This document shows positions 29,501 through 39,077 of a DNA stretch of 64,000 bases, in pieces. The stretch lies in NCBI GenBank assembly GCA_009841145.1, contig VXMJ01000062.1, forward strand, positions 1 through 64,000. Reading direction: 5' to 3'. A program made the translations under genes and the position numbers. Every line of letters starts with the position of its first letter. Position 1 is the stretch's first letter. This stretch comes from Caldilineaceae bacterium SB0661_bin_34. GTDB taxonomy: Bacteria; Chloroflexota; Anaerolineae; Caldilineales; Caldilineaceae. Under the pieces are notes generated by a model. The model had not been told where the DNA came from, did not search any database, and was given only the letters and a program-made list of their open reading frames with translations.

Positions 29501-29821
29501 CACCGACTGGAATTCCTCTTCCCATTCGGTGAGCGAACCGATGTCGGTCAGTTGGTCCGCGTAGTACGAATACATCCGCAAGCCGGCTCCGGTCATGGCC
29601 ACGGACAGAACCATGGTAAATGCTGCAGACAGTATGAACAGCCAGAATCCGGTTTGCATTCCGGTCGCCACATGGCGTGGCCGGTTCCGTCTTGCGCGGG
29701 CGCGGCGCCGGCGCTGCAGTAGAACCAGGGATGCAGGGGACAGGGTGCGCACGGTTCGCCTAACCCTCGCCAGTCGCTTCGCAATCGATGCGCGTGTGGG
29801 ATGAAAGGGCCATCGGGTCAA
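26594..29821 (-). CDS. Class A penicillin-binding protein (transglycosylase/transpeptidase)
   Basis: 1075 residues. A very basic cytoplasmic N-terminus precedes one membrane helix (about residues 58-78). The GT51 glycosyltransferase shows AMEDRTYW with catalytic Glu151 and GGSSITQQL. The transpeptidase has SSFK with catalytic Ser435, SYN within ARSYNIPS, and KTGT at 641-644. A C-terminal extension of over 300 residues carries beta-rich, Ig-like segments and ends in YFYVHHSE. It polymerises and cross-links peptidoglycan at the outer face of the membrane. It overlaps the start of nothing downstream; upstream it shares 4 bp with a methyltransferase gene, which suggests translational coupling. 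Confidence 0.94.
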   Translation of the reverse strand: MTRWPFHPTRASIAKRLARVRRTVRTLSPASLVLLQRRRRARARRNRPRHVATGMQTGFWLFILSAAFTMVLSVAMTGAGLRMYSYYADQLTDIGSLTEWEEEFQSVRIYDRTGEHLLLISLDPRPFSGDRTYVALEDMSPWIWKSAIAMEDRTYWTNPGISLRGITRAFLSNLTGGEVQGGSSITQQLIKNVAIPVEQRAQRSYARKIKELILAMELTRRHSKEQILEWYLNFNFYGNLAYGIEAASHVYFDKSSSDLSLAEASMLALIPQYQALNPYFSPERAKERQGITLNGMVDAGYITQAEADDAFAEELVYASGAAERFDLRLAPHFSIYVLEELQRKFNTVAEPFYIWKHGLSVRSTLDLDLHRFAEETSRDTVRRLANTGKNVSNASVVAIEPESGEILVMMGSLDYEDRTIDGQVNVSLADRQPGSSFKPYVYIAGLENGMTAAEMLLDVRTPFELENGSIYVPENFDRQYHGPVSLRTALARSYNIPSIKIMDKVGVGDAIRTSHRLGITGLNRGSQFYGLSLVLGGGEIALLDHTYAYSVLGNRGVMAGQPVPVADQKAGFRTIDPVSILEVSDADGNVLHSMGEPTKATVLSPQIHYIVTDILSDDQSRALAFGYQSDLTLRDRPVAAKTGTTNNIRDAWALGYTPQLAIGVWIGNTDNTPMEELSGLTGAGPIWNAVMNEYHKDKPVRWYELPPGIVRSLVCTPSGLKPTDACQAQRWEMFVEGTEPTRPDNIWQGFEINRQSGELADASTPPENRETRFFQILPLEAHDWVVESGLPQPPTANLPTVRTNTAGTLAITSPGSALYLRQDFPVTGFVSDANVTDWHLELGPADFSTPASVLANGNGRTLHDALAHVHSWDWPDGLYNLALVARYRNGIVERVAVPLVLDNTRPEVATAAPEPNAVFVEGEDEQVNIHVTAFDEGSIDRVEFWINDELVKTSAVAPFNERWKIEMRDVPSAQLSNPPVQGVKQVTDEDTGQILGEVQVVLEETVDWLPDFDSDDSRIKRGRMRRFDSGFGAIYTADGFYLERVALQIKVYDRAGNKTETETQYFYVHHSEPNQ

Positions 29822-30579
29822 TCCACGGAGTACGGCCTGGGTGCCGGTTGCAAAACCACGAAGTGGCTCAGGCCCAGCAGATCAAAGGGTGATTGGGACA
29901 ACCGCATCATTGTCTGAGGAAGGGTGGCCGGTAGCCACGGCAGCGTGTGGCCGAGCGCGTCCAAGGCCGGGGGCACGATTTGCCAAGTGGCGATCCGCAG
30001 AGGCAGGTCGGACCACAATCGGCGAAGGTCGTGCCGATTGTAGGTCCGCACGTGTGGAGCAAGGAAGTCCCGGTACTGCCGCGGCAAATAATTGACGAAC
30101 GGAATGTTGCCGAAGTAGTAGTGGCCTTGCCACCAGCAGCCGTGCGTCTCGAACGGGAACCATCGATTGGGTACGAACAGGACGATGTATCCGTCGGGCC
30201 GCACGACGCGGGCCATCTCGCCCATGGCCCGGCTGTCATCATCCACGTGTTCCAACACTTCATGGCTGAACACCACGTCGAAGTGTTGACTCGGAAACGG
30301 CAATCTCTCGCACTGGGCCAGGATGCAGGCTAGGTCTGCTTGACTTGCACGGGCCTGACTCAGGTAGGACGGCTCGATGTCCAGCGCGTCCACGCAGCGG
30401 AAGTACGGGCTCATATGTTTTGCATATGCACCGACTCCGCAGCCGTTGACCAACAACCGCCGGCGTGGCTGGTCGGCATCAAGTTTCAGGGCATTGACGA
30501 CCAAGTCGAGCCGGCGCTGCTGGCCGACACCCCAAACCAAGCTCGGAATCCCCCTTTTGGAGGCCAATTCACGGCTCAA
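29818..30579 (-). CDS. Class I SAM-dependent methyltransferase
   Basis: 253 residues from a TTG at 30579, chosen because it gives a TTGA overlap with the stop of the upstream ubiE-like gene; a longer frame to 30645 would overlap that gene by 70 bp. SAM-binding motifs: LLVNGCGVGAYAKHM (motif I), ALDIEPSYLSQA (motif II) and FDVVFSHEVLEHVDDD (motif IV region). The acceptor is unknown. Membership in a run with a menaquinone-type methyltransferase and a PBP suggests envelope lipid or cofactor work, but this is inference only. Confidence 0.85.
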   Translation of the reverse strand: MSRELASKRGIPSLVWGVGQQRRLDLVVNALKLDADQPRRRLLVNGCGVGAYAKHMSPYFRCVDALDIEPSYLSQARASQADLACILAQCERLPFPSQHFDVVFSHEVLEHVDDDSRAMGEMARVVRPDGYIVLFVPNRWFPFETHGCWWQGHYYFGNIPFVNYLPRQYRDFLAPHVRTYNRHDLRRLWSDLPLRIATWQIVPPALDALGHTLPWLPATLPQTMMRLSQSPFDLLGLSHFVVLQPAPRPYSVD

Positions 30580-31388
30580 GATAAGTGCTCGTCGGCCAGG
30601 GTTGGCTTGCGGCCATGGTGGATCGAAATGGTGTTCGCCATGCACGTGGCAAAAGCCGTCTGCCTGAGGCCCGCATTCCTCAGCATGCTCAACATCTCAA
30701 ACGGAGACTCGTACACCTGTGTGCTCGAGGGCAAATAGGAGTAGGCAGTTGCGGACCCCGAGAGCAGGCGGCCCAGACGGGGAACCACCGAAAACATGAA
30801 GAACTTGTAGGCGTTGCCCAGCCACGTGAATTCGGGAGGCACGATCTCCAGGAACACAAGCCGGCCTCCCGGTTTCAATAACCGCACCTGCTCCCGCACG
30901 GCCGCCACGGGATTCGGAAGATTCCGCATCAGAAATGCAGAGACCACGACATCGAAATGGTTGTCCTGCAACGGCAGCTGGAGTGCATCCGCCTGGAAAA
31001 ACCGTATCGTTGCAGCTCCGGGTTTGGGTTGGGCCAGGGACATCATCTCCATCGATACGTCGGATGCCCAGATGTCGAGTCCGGAGGCGGCTCGACCAAA
31101 CGTCAGTGCCAGTTCGCCGGTCCCGGTCCCCAAGTCAAGTATTCGCTGTCCCGGTTTGGGATGGCAAAGATCGACTACGCGCCGGCGCCAATCCCGATCC
31201 TGGCCCCCGGTCATGATGGCGTTCATCAGGTCATACCTGTCCGCGATCGCCGAGAACATGGCTCCAATGTCCTCCGCGCGTCGTTCGTGCAGTGTCCGCA
31301 TCGGGTCCGTGCCGTGGCCTGCCTCGTTCGGCAAGGGCAACCTGCCGTTCCCGTCCGCCGGGAAAGTTTGTTTCGTCATTGGGCCCAT
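30576..31388 (-). CDS. UbiE/MenG-type methyltransferase (demethylmenaquinone methyltransferase-like)
   Basis: 270 residues. It contains the ubiE-type opening AMFSAIADRYDLMNAIMTGG, SAM motif ILDLGTGTGELAL, FFQADALQLPLQDNHFDVVV, and the late block PGGRLVFLEIVPPE followed by FFMFSVVPRLGRLLSG, which are characteristic of menaquinone/ubiquinone C-methyltransferases. It probably performs the last methylation of menaquinone. The start is taken at 31388; a later ATG is possible (MRTLHERR). A HAD gene lies 18 bp upstream and a second methyltransferase gene overlaps its stop. Confidence 0.9.
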   Translation of the reverse strand: MGPMTKQTFPADGNGRLPLPNEAGHGTDPMRTLHERRAEDIGAMFSAIADRYDLMNAIMTGGQDRDWRRRVVDLCHPKPGQRILDLGTGTGELALTFGRAASGLDIWASDVSMEMMSLAQPKPGAATIRFFQADALQLPLQDNHFDVVVSAFLMRNLPNPVAAVREQVRLLKPGGRLVFLEIVPPEFTWLGNAYKFFMFSVVPRLGRLLSGSATAYSYLPSSTQVYESPFEMLSMLRNAGLRQTAFATCMANTISIHHGRKPTLADEHLS

Positions 31389-31406
31389 TCGGCTGGCACC
31401 GACTAG

Positions 31407-32228
31407 TCAGACAGGTGCCTGGGGTTGCAGTTCAAGAACAGCGGACAAAACGCGCTTGACCCCCTGCGCGTCATGGTTGGGTGCGCACAGGTCGGCTGCA
31501 GCCAGTAATTCGGGGTTGGAGTTTGACATGGCGATGCCGATACCGGATCGGGACACCATGGTCAGGTCGTTGGTTTCGTCACCCAGCGCCATGCAACGGG
31601 AAAGATTCAGGTTCCATTGATCCAGCAGCCAGGCGGCTCCCACGGACTTGTCCGCCCAGACTGCATCCTCAAACTGCACTACATCATAGTCATCGGAGAT
31701 CCAAAGGCATGTACCCGGCGGTACCGATGTCCGAACGCGGTCCGCCTCATTGGACGACAGATGGCTCTTGGGACAGAACACCTTGAAAGCTTCGGCGTGG
31801 ATGGTGGTCGGATCGGTGGCGATCGCGTCGCCCCAACGACCAAGCGGTTTCGGGGCATACAGCCGATCGTCTATCTCCAAGCCAATCCAGGTGTTCGGAT
31901 TCGTCCGCCGAAGGCATTCGATTGCAGATCTGGTTAGGTCACGGGACATCGGCCGGGTGTACTTGACATCACCAAGATGTTCGATCCAGGTGCCGTTGTA
32001 GCAAATCAAGGGACACTGGTCCAGAACCGGGGAAAGGTTGCGGGCACGGCGAGGCTCCCTGCCCGTGGCAATGACAAATCCGTAACCGGCCGACAACCAC
32101 CGATCCAAAAGGCCATCGGTATCGGGAGGAACCTGCCGATCAGCGTCGAGCAATGTGTGATCAAGGTCGCACAGGACCACCTTGATTTGAGCCAAGCGAT
32201 CAGCCAGTCCAAGCAGTTGCTGCTTCAT
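31407..32228 (-). CDS. HAD-superfamily Cof-type hydrolase (copy 1)
   Basis: 273 residues from ATG 32228. The HAD nucleophile motif is VVLCDLDHTLLDAD, motif II lies in FVIATGREPRRA, and the C-terminal metal motif is in MALGDETNDLTMVSRSG. The cap is of the Cof (C2) type. Such enzymes dephosphorylate sugar phosphates and other small phosphoesters in the cytosol. It is clearly homologous to the next gene (32441-33328): both share the CYNGTWIEH/CYNGCWIEH block and the same cap layout. The two are separated by about 210 bp without an obvious terminator. Confidence 0.9.
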   Translation of the reverse strand: MKQQLLGLADRLAQIKVVLCDLDHTLLDADRQVPPDTDGLLDRWLSAGYGFVIATGREPRRARNLSPVLDQCPLICYNGTWIEHLGDVKYTRPMSRDLTRSAIECLRRTNPNTWIGLEIDDRLYAPKPLGRWGDAIATDPTTIHAEAFKVFCPKSHLSSNEADRVRTSVPPGTCLWISDDYDVVQFEDAVWADKSVGAAWLLDQWNLNLSRCMALGDETNDLTMVSRSGIGIAMSNSNPELLAAADLCAPNHDAQGVKRVLSAVLELQPQAPV

Positions 32229-32440
32229 GACGCCGGTTGCCGGATGATGCAAAGTTGATGGCCCCTGCAGATCAAAACGCGAAATCAACAATCATGAGTC
32301 TGGAAGGAGGGTTGTTTTGACTGTTGTCGTGAGGATGACACCAAGCGGAAAACCTGTCCCAACTACCTATACAATGGCCATGCGGAGATCTTTCCAAACC
32401 TGTTTTCGCATAGTGAATACAGTGGGGACTCACAGTCAAA

Positions 32441-33328
32441 CTATCCTGCCGTTGGGAAACGCGCCGGTCCCGCTAGTTCAAGTATGGTAGTCAGGGCGAC
32501 AGCAACGCCCTCTGATTCTGAATTCCGAACGGTGATGTCGGATGCGGCAATGGCATCCGGCACCGCATCCGACATCGCTATGCCGATGGCAGCCTCGGAC
32601 AACAGGCGGACATCGTTGGTATCGTCCCCAAGGGCAATGCAATTTCCCATGTCCTTGCCGTTTTGGTCCAACCACCACGCGGCGGCAACTGCCTTGTCGG
32701 CTGACTGATCCATGAACTGGAGAAGGTTGTACTTGGCGGATTCCATCAGTCGGGTGCCTGGTGGTGCAGTCAACCGGATGGCCTGCAGCTGGGTTTCGGT
32801 GAGGTGGCTGAGGCGGCAGAAGATTTTGGCGGCTTCGACATCCAAGTCCGCGGGATTGCACAGAATGGCATGAGGCCAACGTTCCTGGGGTTGAGCGGCA
32901 TAGAGCACGTCGTGGGATTCGATGCCCATCCACAATTCAGGACAGGCGTCCAACAGGCAACTGATCACAGCTTGTGTAGTCTCGGGTGACATCTGTCGAC
33001 GGTACTGAACATGCTCCCGGTGCTCGATCCAGCAGCCGTTGTAGCAAATCATGGGCCGCAAGTTGAGCCATTCCGAGACTTCGCGGGCTCTTCGGGGAGG
33101 CCTGCCCGTGGCCAGAACCAGTTCGTACCCGGCATCCAGCCATTGTCGCACGGCCTGCTCGGTGCGGCGCGGAAACTGCTTTCGGCCATCCAAGAGCGTG
33201 TCGTCCATGTCGCAGAACGCGATCCTGACATGGCGCAGGTGGTCCTGGAATCCATCCAGTTGCCTTGCGATGACGGGATCGAAACACGTGTGGTTCGTTC
33301 GGCGAGTCGCCAATGCAGGCGCCATCAT
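32441..33328 (-). CDS. HAD-superfamily Cof-type hydrolase (copy 2)
   Basis: 295 residues. Nucleophile motif RIAFCDMDDTLLDGRK, motif II LVLATGRPPRRA, and C-terminal metal motif IALGDDTNDVRLLSEAA. It is a paralogue of the gene at 31407, presumably from tandem duplication, and the two have diverged substantially. Its ATG overlaps the stop of the sulfatase gene by four bases, so a sulfatase-phosphatase pair is probably co-translated. Substrate not assignable. Confidence 0.9.
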   Translation of the reverse strand: MMAPALATRRTNHTCFDPVIARQLDGFQDHLRHVRIAFCDMDDTLLDGRKQFPRRTEQAVRQWLDAGYELVLATGRPPRRAREVSEWLNLRPMICYNGCWIEHREHVQYRRQMSPETTQAVISCLLDACPELWMGIESHDVLYAAQPQERWPHAILCNPADLDVEAAKIFCRLSHLTETQLQAIRLTAPPGTRLMESAKYNLLQFMDQSADKAVAAAWWLDQNGKDMGNCIALGDDTNDVRLLSEAAIGIAMSDAVPDAIAASDITVRNSESEGVAVALTTILELAGPARFPTAG

Positions 33329-34767
33329 GGCCGACTCCGAAACGTGTGGCCGCGTGGATTCTCGTCGAACGGTGTGACATCGCTGGTGGTCAAGTACCAG
33401 TCCAGCAGCACTAGTTCTAGCTCCCGTTGGATGCCTTGGTATTCGGGCTGGTCAATCAGATTCACTGTCTCCAGCGGATCGCGGACCAAGTCATAGAGCT
33501 CCGAGAGGTCTGCGTTGCGACGGGTCAACTTATAGGTGGGAGTCCTGACCGTAGCTGTTCTGCCAATCGTTCCGGCATCCCGCTGTTGCAGCGTCAACTT
33601 GGGCCAATATGGATGAAGTTTTCCCCAGTCCTCGTTGCGTCCCTCGAAACAGTGGGGTTCATGCGGATCGTAACCCCCTTCGGTGAATACCATCCGATCG
33701 GGATCACCCGGCCGGCCGTGAAGCTGCGGGGTCAGATCCCGGGCAAAGTGGGTATGTCTGGCTTCCGCTCCCGCCAACCCCAGTATGGTGGGCATGATAT
33801 CGAATAATTCGACCTGTTCGGCTACGACGTGGCCCTCCCGGCCGCCCGGTGTGCGGATGATAAGAGGTACGCGGGTGATCACATCCTCGGCCGCGCTTGG
33901 CCATTTTTCCACCAGACCGTAATCGCCCGCGTAGTCTCCATGGTCCGAGAAGTACAACACGGTCGTGTCGTCCCGGAAAGGCGACGATTCAAGCTCGTCC
34001 ATCAACTTGCCGAACAGGTGGTCGTTGAACGCCGTCATACCCAAGTAGACGGCATTGACCTTGGCGAACAGGTCCTCCGGGCACTGGTCAAGTCGTCGAA
34101 GCTCCCGCATGCCGCTATGGAAGGAGGGTTTCCGAGGGAGATTGGCGGGCCGAAGGCCGTCCATCACTTGTTCCGGTTGAAATCGGCTATGCCACGGTTC
34201 GGGAGCCGAATAGGGACAATGGGGGTAGATCAAAGGGAGGTACAGGACGAACGGCCTGTTGGTCGTTCCGGATCTATTCCGCAGAATGTCGATCGCCGCC
34301 TGCACGTTGGCCTGGTCCGAATGGTGGTCCAGGGAATCGGCCCATGGCTCGTGCAGGAAACTGTAGTATTGAGGGTCTTCCGGACTCCAGGGTGAAGGCC
34401 CGAACGGGTAGCCACGACCTTTGGAGCCGGCTTCGTTGACACTGGCAGCGAAGCTCTCCGGGCTCAACGCGTCATTTTTGCCGAACCAATGCACGTCATA
34501 GCCGGTTTCCCGCAGGTAGCGGAACAGGTTGGGTTCATCGGGCCGCAGCAGGTGCCACAGTGTGCGATGTCCCCTTACGTGGGGATACCATCCCGTCAGC
34601 ATGCTGCAGCGGGAAGGCGAACAGACGGTGTGCTGTACGTGGCACTGGTCGAATCGGGTGCCCTGGGCCGCGAACGCGTCAAGATTGGGAGTGACATCCA
34701 ACGGATGCCCGTAGCAACCCATGCTTTCAGCCCGGAGTTCGTCCGGCATGAAGATGATGAAGTTCAT
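33325..34767 (-). CDS. Sulfatase family protein (formylglycine type)
   Basis: 480 residues. The sulfatase signature C-x-P-S-R is present as CSPSRCSMLTG with Cys49 as the residue converted to formylglycine. The metal ligands near the N-terminus lie in FIIFMPDELRAESMGCYG. The mid-domain has TTVLYFSDHGDYAGDYGLVEKW, the alkaline-phosphatase-like core. No signal peptide is visible, so a cytoplasmic location is likely unless it is exported otherwise. Many such enzymes remove sulfate from sugars, but phosphonate and choline sulfate hydrolases share this fold. A formylglycine-generating enzyme gene is not in the window. Confidence 0.9.
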   Translation of the reverse strand: MNFIIFMPDELRAESMGCYGHPLDVTPNLDAFAAQGTRFDQCHVQHTVCSPSRCSMLTGWYPHVRGHRTLWHLLRPDEPNLFRYLRETGYDVHWFGKNDALSPESFAASVNEAGSKGRGYPFGPSPWSPEDPQYYSFLHEPWADSLDHHSDQANVQAAIDILRNRSGTTNRPFVLYLPLIYPHCPYSAPEPWHSRFQPEQVMDGLRPANLPRKPSFHSGMRELRRLDQCPEDLFAKVNAVYLGMTAFNDHLFGKLMDELESSPFRDDTTVLYFSDHGDYAGDYGLVEKWPSAAEDVITRVPLIIRTPGGREGHVVAEQVELFDIMPTILGLAGAEARHTHFARDLTPQLHGRPGDPDRMVFTEGGYDPHEPHCFEGRNEDWGKLHPYWPKLTLQQRDAGTIGRTATVRTPTYKLTRRNADLSELYDLVRDPLETVNLIDQPEYQGIQRELELVLLDWYLTTSDVTPFDENPRGHTFRSRP

Positions 34768-34900
34768 GTTCGGCCTACGGTGAGTTCCCCTGATTGTGGA
34801 GTGGCCAAGCGAGTACTTGGACCGTGTCGGCTAACTCTACTACCTGGTGTCCCCGTAGTGTTCCTCACAGCTGGGGCGGACAACATCTGCACCTTACATA

Positions 34901-35995
34901 ATGTCGCTTAGTGTTGGCCTGATCGGGCTTCCCAATGCCGGGAAGAGCACCACGTTCAACGTCTTGGCCGGTGCGCCTTTGGCCCAGACGGCCGCCTATC
35001 CCTTTACCACGGTCGAACCCAACCGGACCCTGGTGGAAGTTCCGGATGACCGGCTGGCAGTTCTAGGCGATCTGACCGGTCAGCGGCGGCGAATTCCCGT
35101 GCGCTTCGAAGTCTTGGATATCGCCGGTCTGGTCAAGGGCGCTTCGCGGGGTGAAGGCCTCGGAAATCGATTCCTCGCGCAGGTAAGGGAATGCGATGCC
35201 CTGCTGCAAGTGGTGGGGTATTTCGACAGGAGCGGAGAAACGATGAAGGGCGATCCGCTATCAAGTCTTGAGGTGGTGCATCAGGAGCTGATTCTCTCGG
35301 ACTTGCAGATCCTGGAAACCCGCATTGGCAGTTTGACACGGGAAGCCAAGGGGGATCGATCGCTCGGACCCGTGTTGGCGATGGCCATGCAATTGCGCGC
35401 CTGGTTGGAGGACGGCCGTCCTGCGAATCGTCACAGCCAGTGGGAGTCCCAGGAAGCCGCGCAGCTGGATCAGGGACTGGGCCTCGCCAGCGGCAAACCG
35501 GAACTGGTGCTGCTCAACCACGGGGACCCGGCGGATGGGGTGATCCGCGGAATGCGTCCAGAGGATGTTGCAGCCAGCATGGAACTCCAGGGACACCGAA
35601 CGGTTCTGTTGGATGCTGCGGTCGAGTCCGAACTACTGGAACTGCCGGAGGAGGACCGGGCACTGTTTCGGCAGGAACTGGGATTGGTAGATTCCGGCTT
35701 GGACAGGGTGGTTACAGGCTGTTTTGGCCTGCTTGGCCTGATCCGGTTCTACACCCTTGGAGATGCGGAAGTCCGGGCATGGGAACTTCCGAGCGGGAGC
35801 ACGGCAGTCGAGGCGGCGGGTCGCATCCACACTGATTTTGCTCGTGGATTCATTGGCGCCGATGTGGTGGACTTTTCTTCCTTGCGGCAGGCGGGAAGCG
35901 AGCGCCGAGCGCGCGAGAAGGGGATCGTTCACACGGAAGGCCGGACATACCAAGTTGTGGATGGAGATGTGATTCGTTTCCGGTTCAACGTGTAG
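34901..35995 (+). CDS. ychF: Redox-regulated ATPase/GTPase YchF (OLA1 family)
   Basis: 364 residues, normal length. P-loop GLPNAGKSTTFNVL, switch II region LDIAGLVKGASRGEGLGNRF, a base-recognition strand around ELVLLNHGDPAD, and the C-terminal TGS domain (FYTLGDAEVRAWELP to the end, with VHTEGRTYQVVDGDVIRFRF). It is a ribosome-associated Obg-family ATPase conserved in nearly all bacteria. It is divergent from the sulfatase gene and converges on the sugar permease genes. Confidence 0.95.
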   Translation: MSLSVGLIGLPNAGKSTTFNVLAGAPLAQTAAYPFTTVEPNRTLVEVPDDRLAVLGDLTGQRRRIPVRFEVLDIAGLVKGASRGEGLGNRFLAQVRECDALLQVVGYFDRSGETMKGDPLSSLEVVHQELILSDLQILETRIGSLTREAKGDRSLGPVLAMAMQLRAWLEDGRPANRHSQWESQEAAQLDQGLGLASGKPELVLLNHGDPADGVIRGMRPEDVAASMELQGHRTVLLDAAVESELLELPEEDRALFRQELGLVDSGLDRVVTGCFGLLGLIRFYTLGDAEVRAWELPSGSTAVEAAGRIHTDFARGFIGADVVDFSSLRQAGSERRAREKGIVHTEGRTYQVVDGDVIRFRFNV

Positions 35996-36317
35996 GTCCA
36001 TCCTCAGCCGCGATGGCGGGTCCATCCTTGGGGATCATGGATTGCAAACCATCCCTTGCGAAATTGCGGCAACGATTGTCCCGGCCACAAACGCAGTCGA
36101 AAGATGACGGTCCACACAACACGCCGGAAGCAACGCGCAGAGTGCGATTTGTGGAAGCCATCCACCCATCGGTCCGAGTTGCGGTTCTGCGGGGCATTGG
36201 GCTACGGAACCCAGGCATGTTGTGGGCACCGCGACCTCGACATCCGGATTGTGGACTGGCGGGAATGCCTTCCCGGGTTTCAGCAGCAACACCGCTCCGC
36301 ATGGCGGAGGTGTTGGT
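35996..36317. other. Intergenic stretch between convergent genes, nothing recognised
   Basis: About 320 bp between the ends of ychF and the sugar ABC permease gene. Short overlapping frames in several phases show no family resemblance. I see no strong stem with a T-run, although a terminator is expected here. Confidence 0.4.
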
Positions 36318-37251
36318 CTATCGTCCAGCCAAGCCGGTCAGCTGAATGCCTTGGATGAAGTGACGCTGAGCCATCAAGAAAAGACAGATGGTCGGCAGAA
36401 TGAACGTGGCCGTGGCCGCCATCATGAGCGGCCAGTCGTTGGTGTAGGTTCCCTGGAACATCCGCATGCCGAGTGCCATGGGGAACTTCTCAACCGCGTT
36501 CAGGTACAGCAACGGGCTGAGAAACTCGTTGTAGTGCTGCAGAAAGGAGAAAATCGATACCGTGACAATGGCCGGGCGCGACAGGGGAACGACGATTCCC
36601 CACAAAATTCGCAGCGAATTGGCGCCATCGATGCGTGCTGCCTCTTCCAGTTCGGCAGGCAGGCCTAGGAAGAACTGCCGCAGCAGGAAGATATAGAACC
36701 CCTGCACGGCAAACCAGAACGGCACAATCATGGGCATGAACGTGTTGAGCCACTTGAGGTCTCGGAACAGCAGGAACGTGGGAATCAGGATGACCACCGA
36801 GGGCAGCATCATCGTGGCCAGACTTAGGGAGAACAGGAAATTGCGTTCCGGCCACTGAAGTCTGGCGAAGCTGTAGGCGACCAGGATAGAGGACACAAGG
36901 GTTCCCACGGTTGCCAGGATGGAAATGAAGAACGTGTTCCTGAAAAAGAAGACGATGCCGGGCCATCCCGAAAACGTGAGCACGTTCAGCAACCGAGGGT
37001 AGTTGGACCACACGATGGGGTCCGGAATCCATTCGATGGGGTAGGTGAAGATCCCTCCCTGTCCCTTGAACGATGTGGTAATAACCCATAGCAATGGGAT
37101 TGAGAACACAAAACCAAGCGCCAACAAACAGACGTGGATGAGTGATCGGACCGAAAAACCTCTTCCCAATCTGCCACGGACACGGCGGGAAGGTTTGGGT
37201 TCCGGTTGCCTGGCTGAAGATGTATCCGCGTGTGCCGTCATGGCGGTGCCG

Positions 37252-37274
<23 letters not shown>
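36318..37274 (-). CDS. Carbohydrate ABC transporter permease (MalG/UgpE type)
   Basis: 318 residues. After a basic N-terminus the first helix is LIHVCLLALGFVFSIPLLWV. The EAA loop ELEEAARIDGANSLRILWG contacts the ATPase. It ends close after the last helix with LMAQRHFIQGIQLTGLAGR, typical of MalG-type permeases (carbohydrate uptake family 1). It pairs with the MalF-type subunit, whose gene it overlaps by 23 bp; ATG 37241 would avoid the overlap. No ATPase gene is present here, so a shared MsmK/UgpC-like ATPase encoded elsewhere probably drives this importer. Confidence 0.93.
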
Positions 37275-38210
<936 letters not shown>

Positions 38211-38214
<4 letters not shown>

Positions 38215-39002
38215 CCATCGGTGGCTTTGCGTTCAAATTCGTCGGCACGAGACTGCCGTGCCGTCTGTTGGATTCGTTGCCAATAGAAATCCCGGGGTTC
38301 GTCGCGCGTCTGCGTGCGCAGGCCGAACGTCTGAATATAGGCGCGCCGCGGCTCCGCCGTCAGGTTGGGGCCTGCGTAGTGCAGGGTTCGGCAGTGGTGC
38401 ACCGTCACGGCCCCGGCAGGAATCGGACACGCGACGACCTCCTCCTGGTTGAAGTTGTCCACTTCCAGACCATGGACGCGCGGATCGTTGTTGATGGGGT
38501 GGTGCGGCAAGACTCCTTGGCGGTGGCTGCCGGGTACGAACTGCATGCATCCCGACTCCACCGTAGCGTCCTGCAGCGGCATCCAAATGCTGAGGGAGGA
38601 ATAGATCAGCGACGGATTCCAGTAGGCCTCGTCCTGGTGCCAGGGGGTGTCCGAACCAATGTACGGAGGTTTCAGGATGGCGTGATCGCCTCCTTCAGCT
38701 TCGCCCCCCAGCAGCTGGCGGGCGCAAGAAGCCCCCATCTTCTTGAACGCCATGTCATTGAGCTCGGGGGCAAAACGGGTAGGCCCCAGGATTTGCGGGA
38801 GGGTTGCTTCTGCACCCTCTTCGTCGGCGCCCGCCAAGTCAAACTGCGCGCCTTCCTCTCGTCCCGCCCGACGGGCAAACAGTTCGTCATAGATGCGCTT
38901 CAGCGTTTCCAGCTCCTCTTTGCTAGCAATGGGATCCAGGACAACGTAGCCGTTGTCCCGGAAAAACTCCAACTGTTCATTGGACACCTGCATCGGTTCC
39001 AT
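38211..39002 (-). CDS. Phytanoyl-CoA dioxygenase (PhyH) family oxygenase within a sugar ABC cluster
   Basis: 263 residues from ATG 39002, which has AGGA about nine bases upstream; the frame extends to 39077 but the extra part is unlike the family. Iron ligands: TPWHQDEAYW (H-x-D) and the distal His in TLHYAGPNLTAEPRRAY, with the 2-oxoglutarate Arg nearby. It lies between the binding-protein gene and the MalF-type gene, with a 4-bp overlap to the latter. The placement suggests that it oxidises the imported solute, such as an alkylated or sulfonated compound, rather than a fatty acyl-CoA. That is inference. Confidence 0.9.
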
Positions 39003-39077
39003 CTTGCATTTCCTTGGCTGTATGACAGACCGGAGCGGCAACCCTGGTTGCCGCTCCGCCGGACGGTTCCTTAGCAA

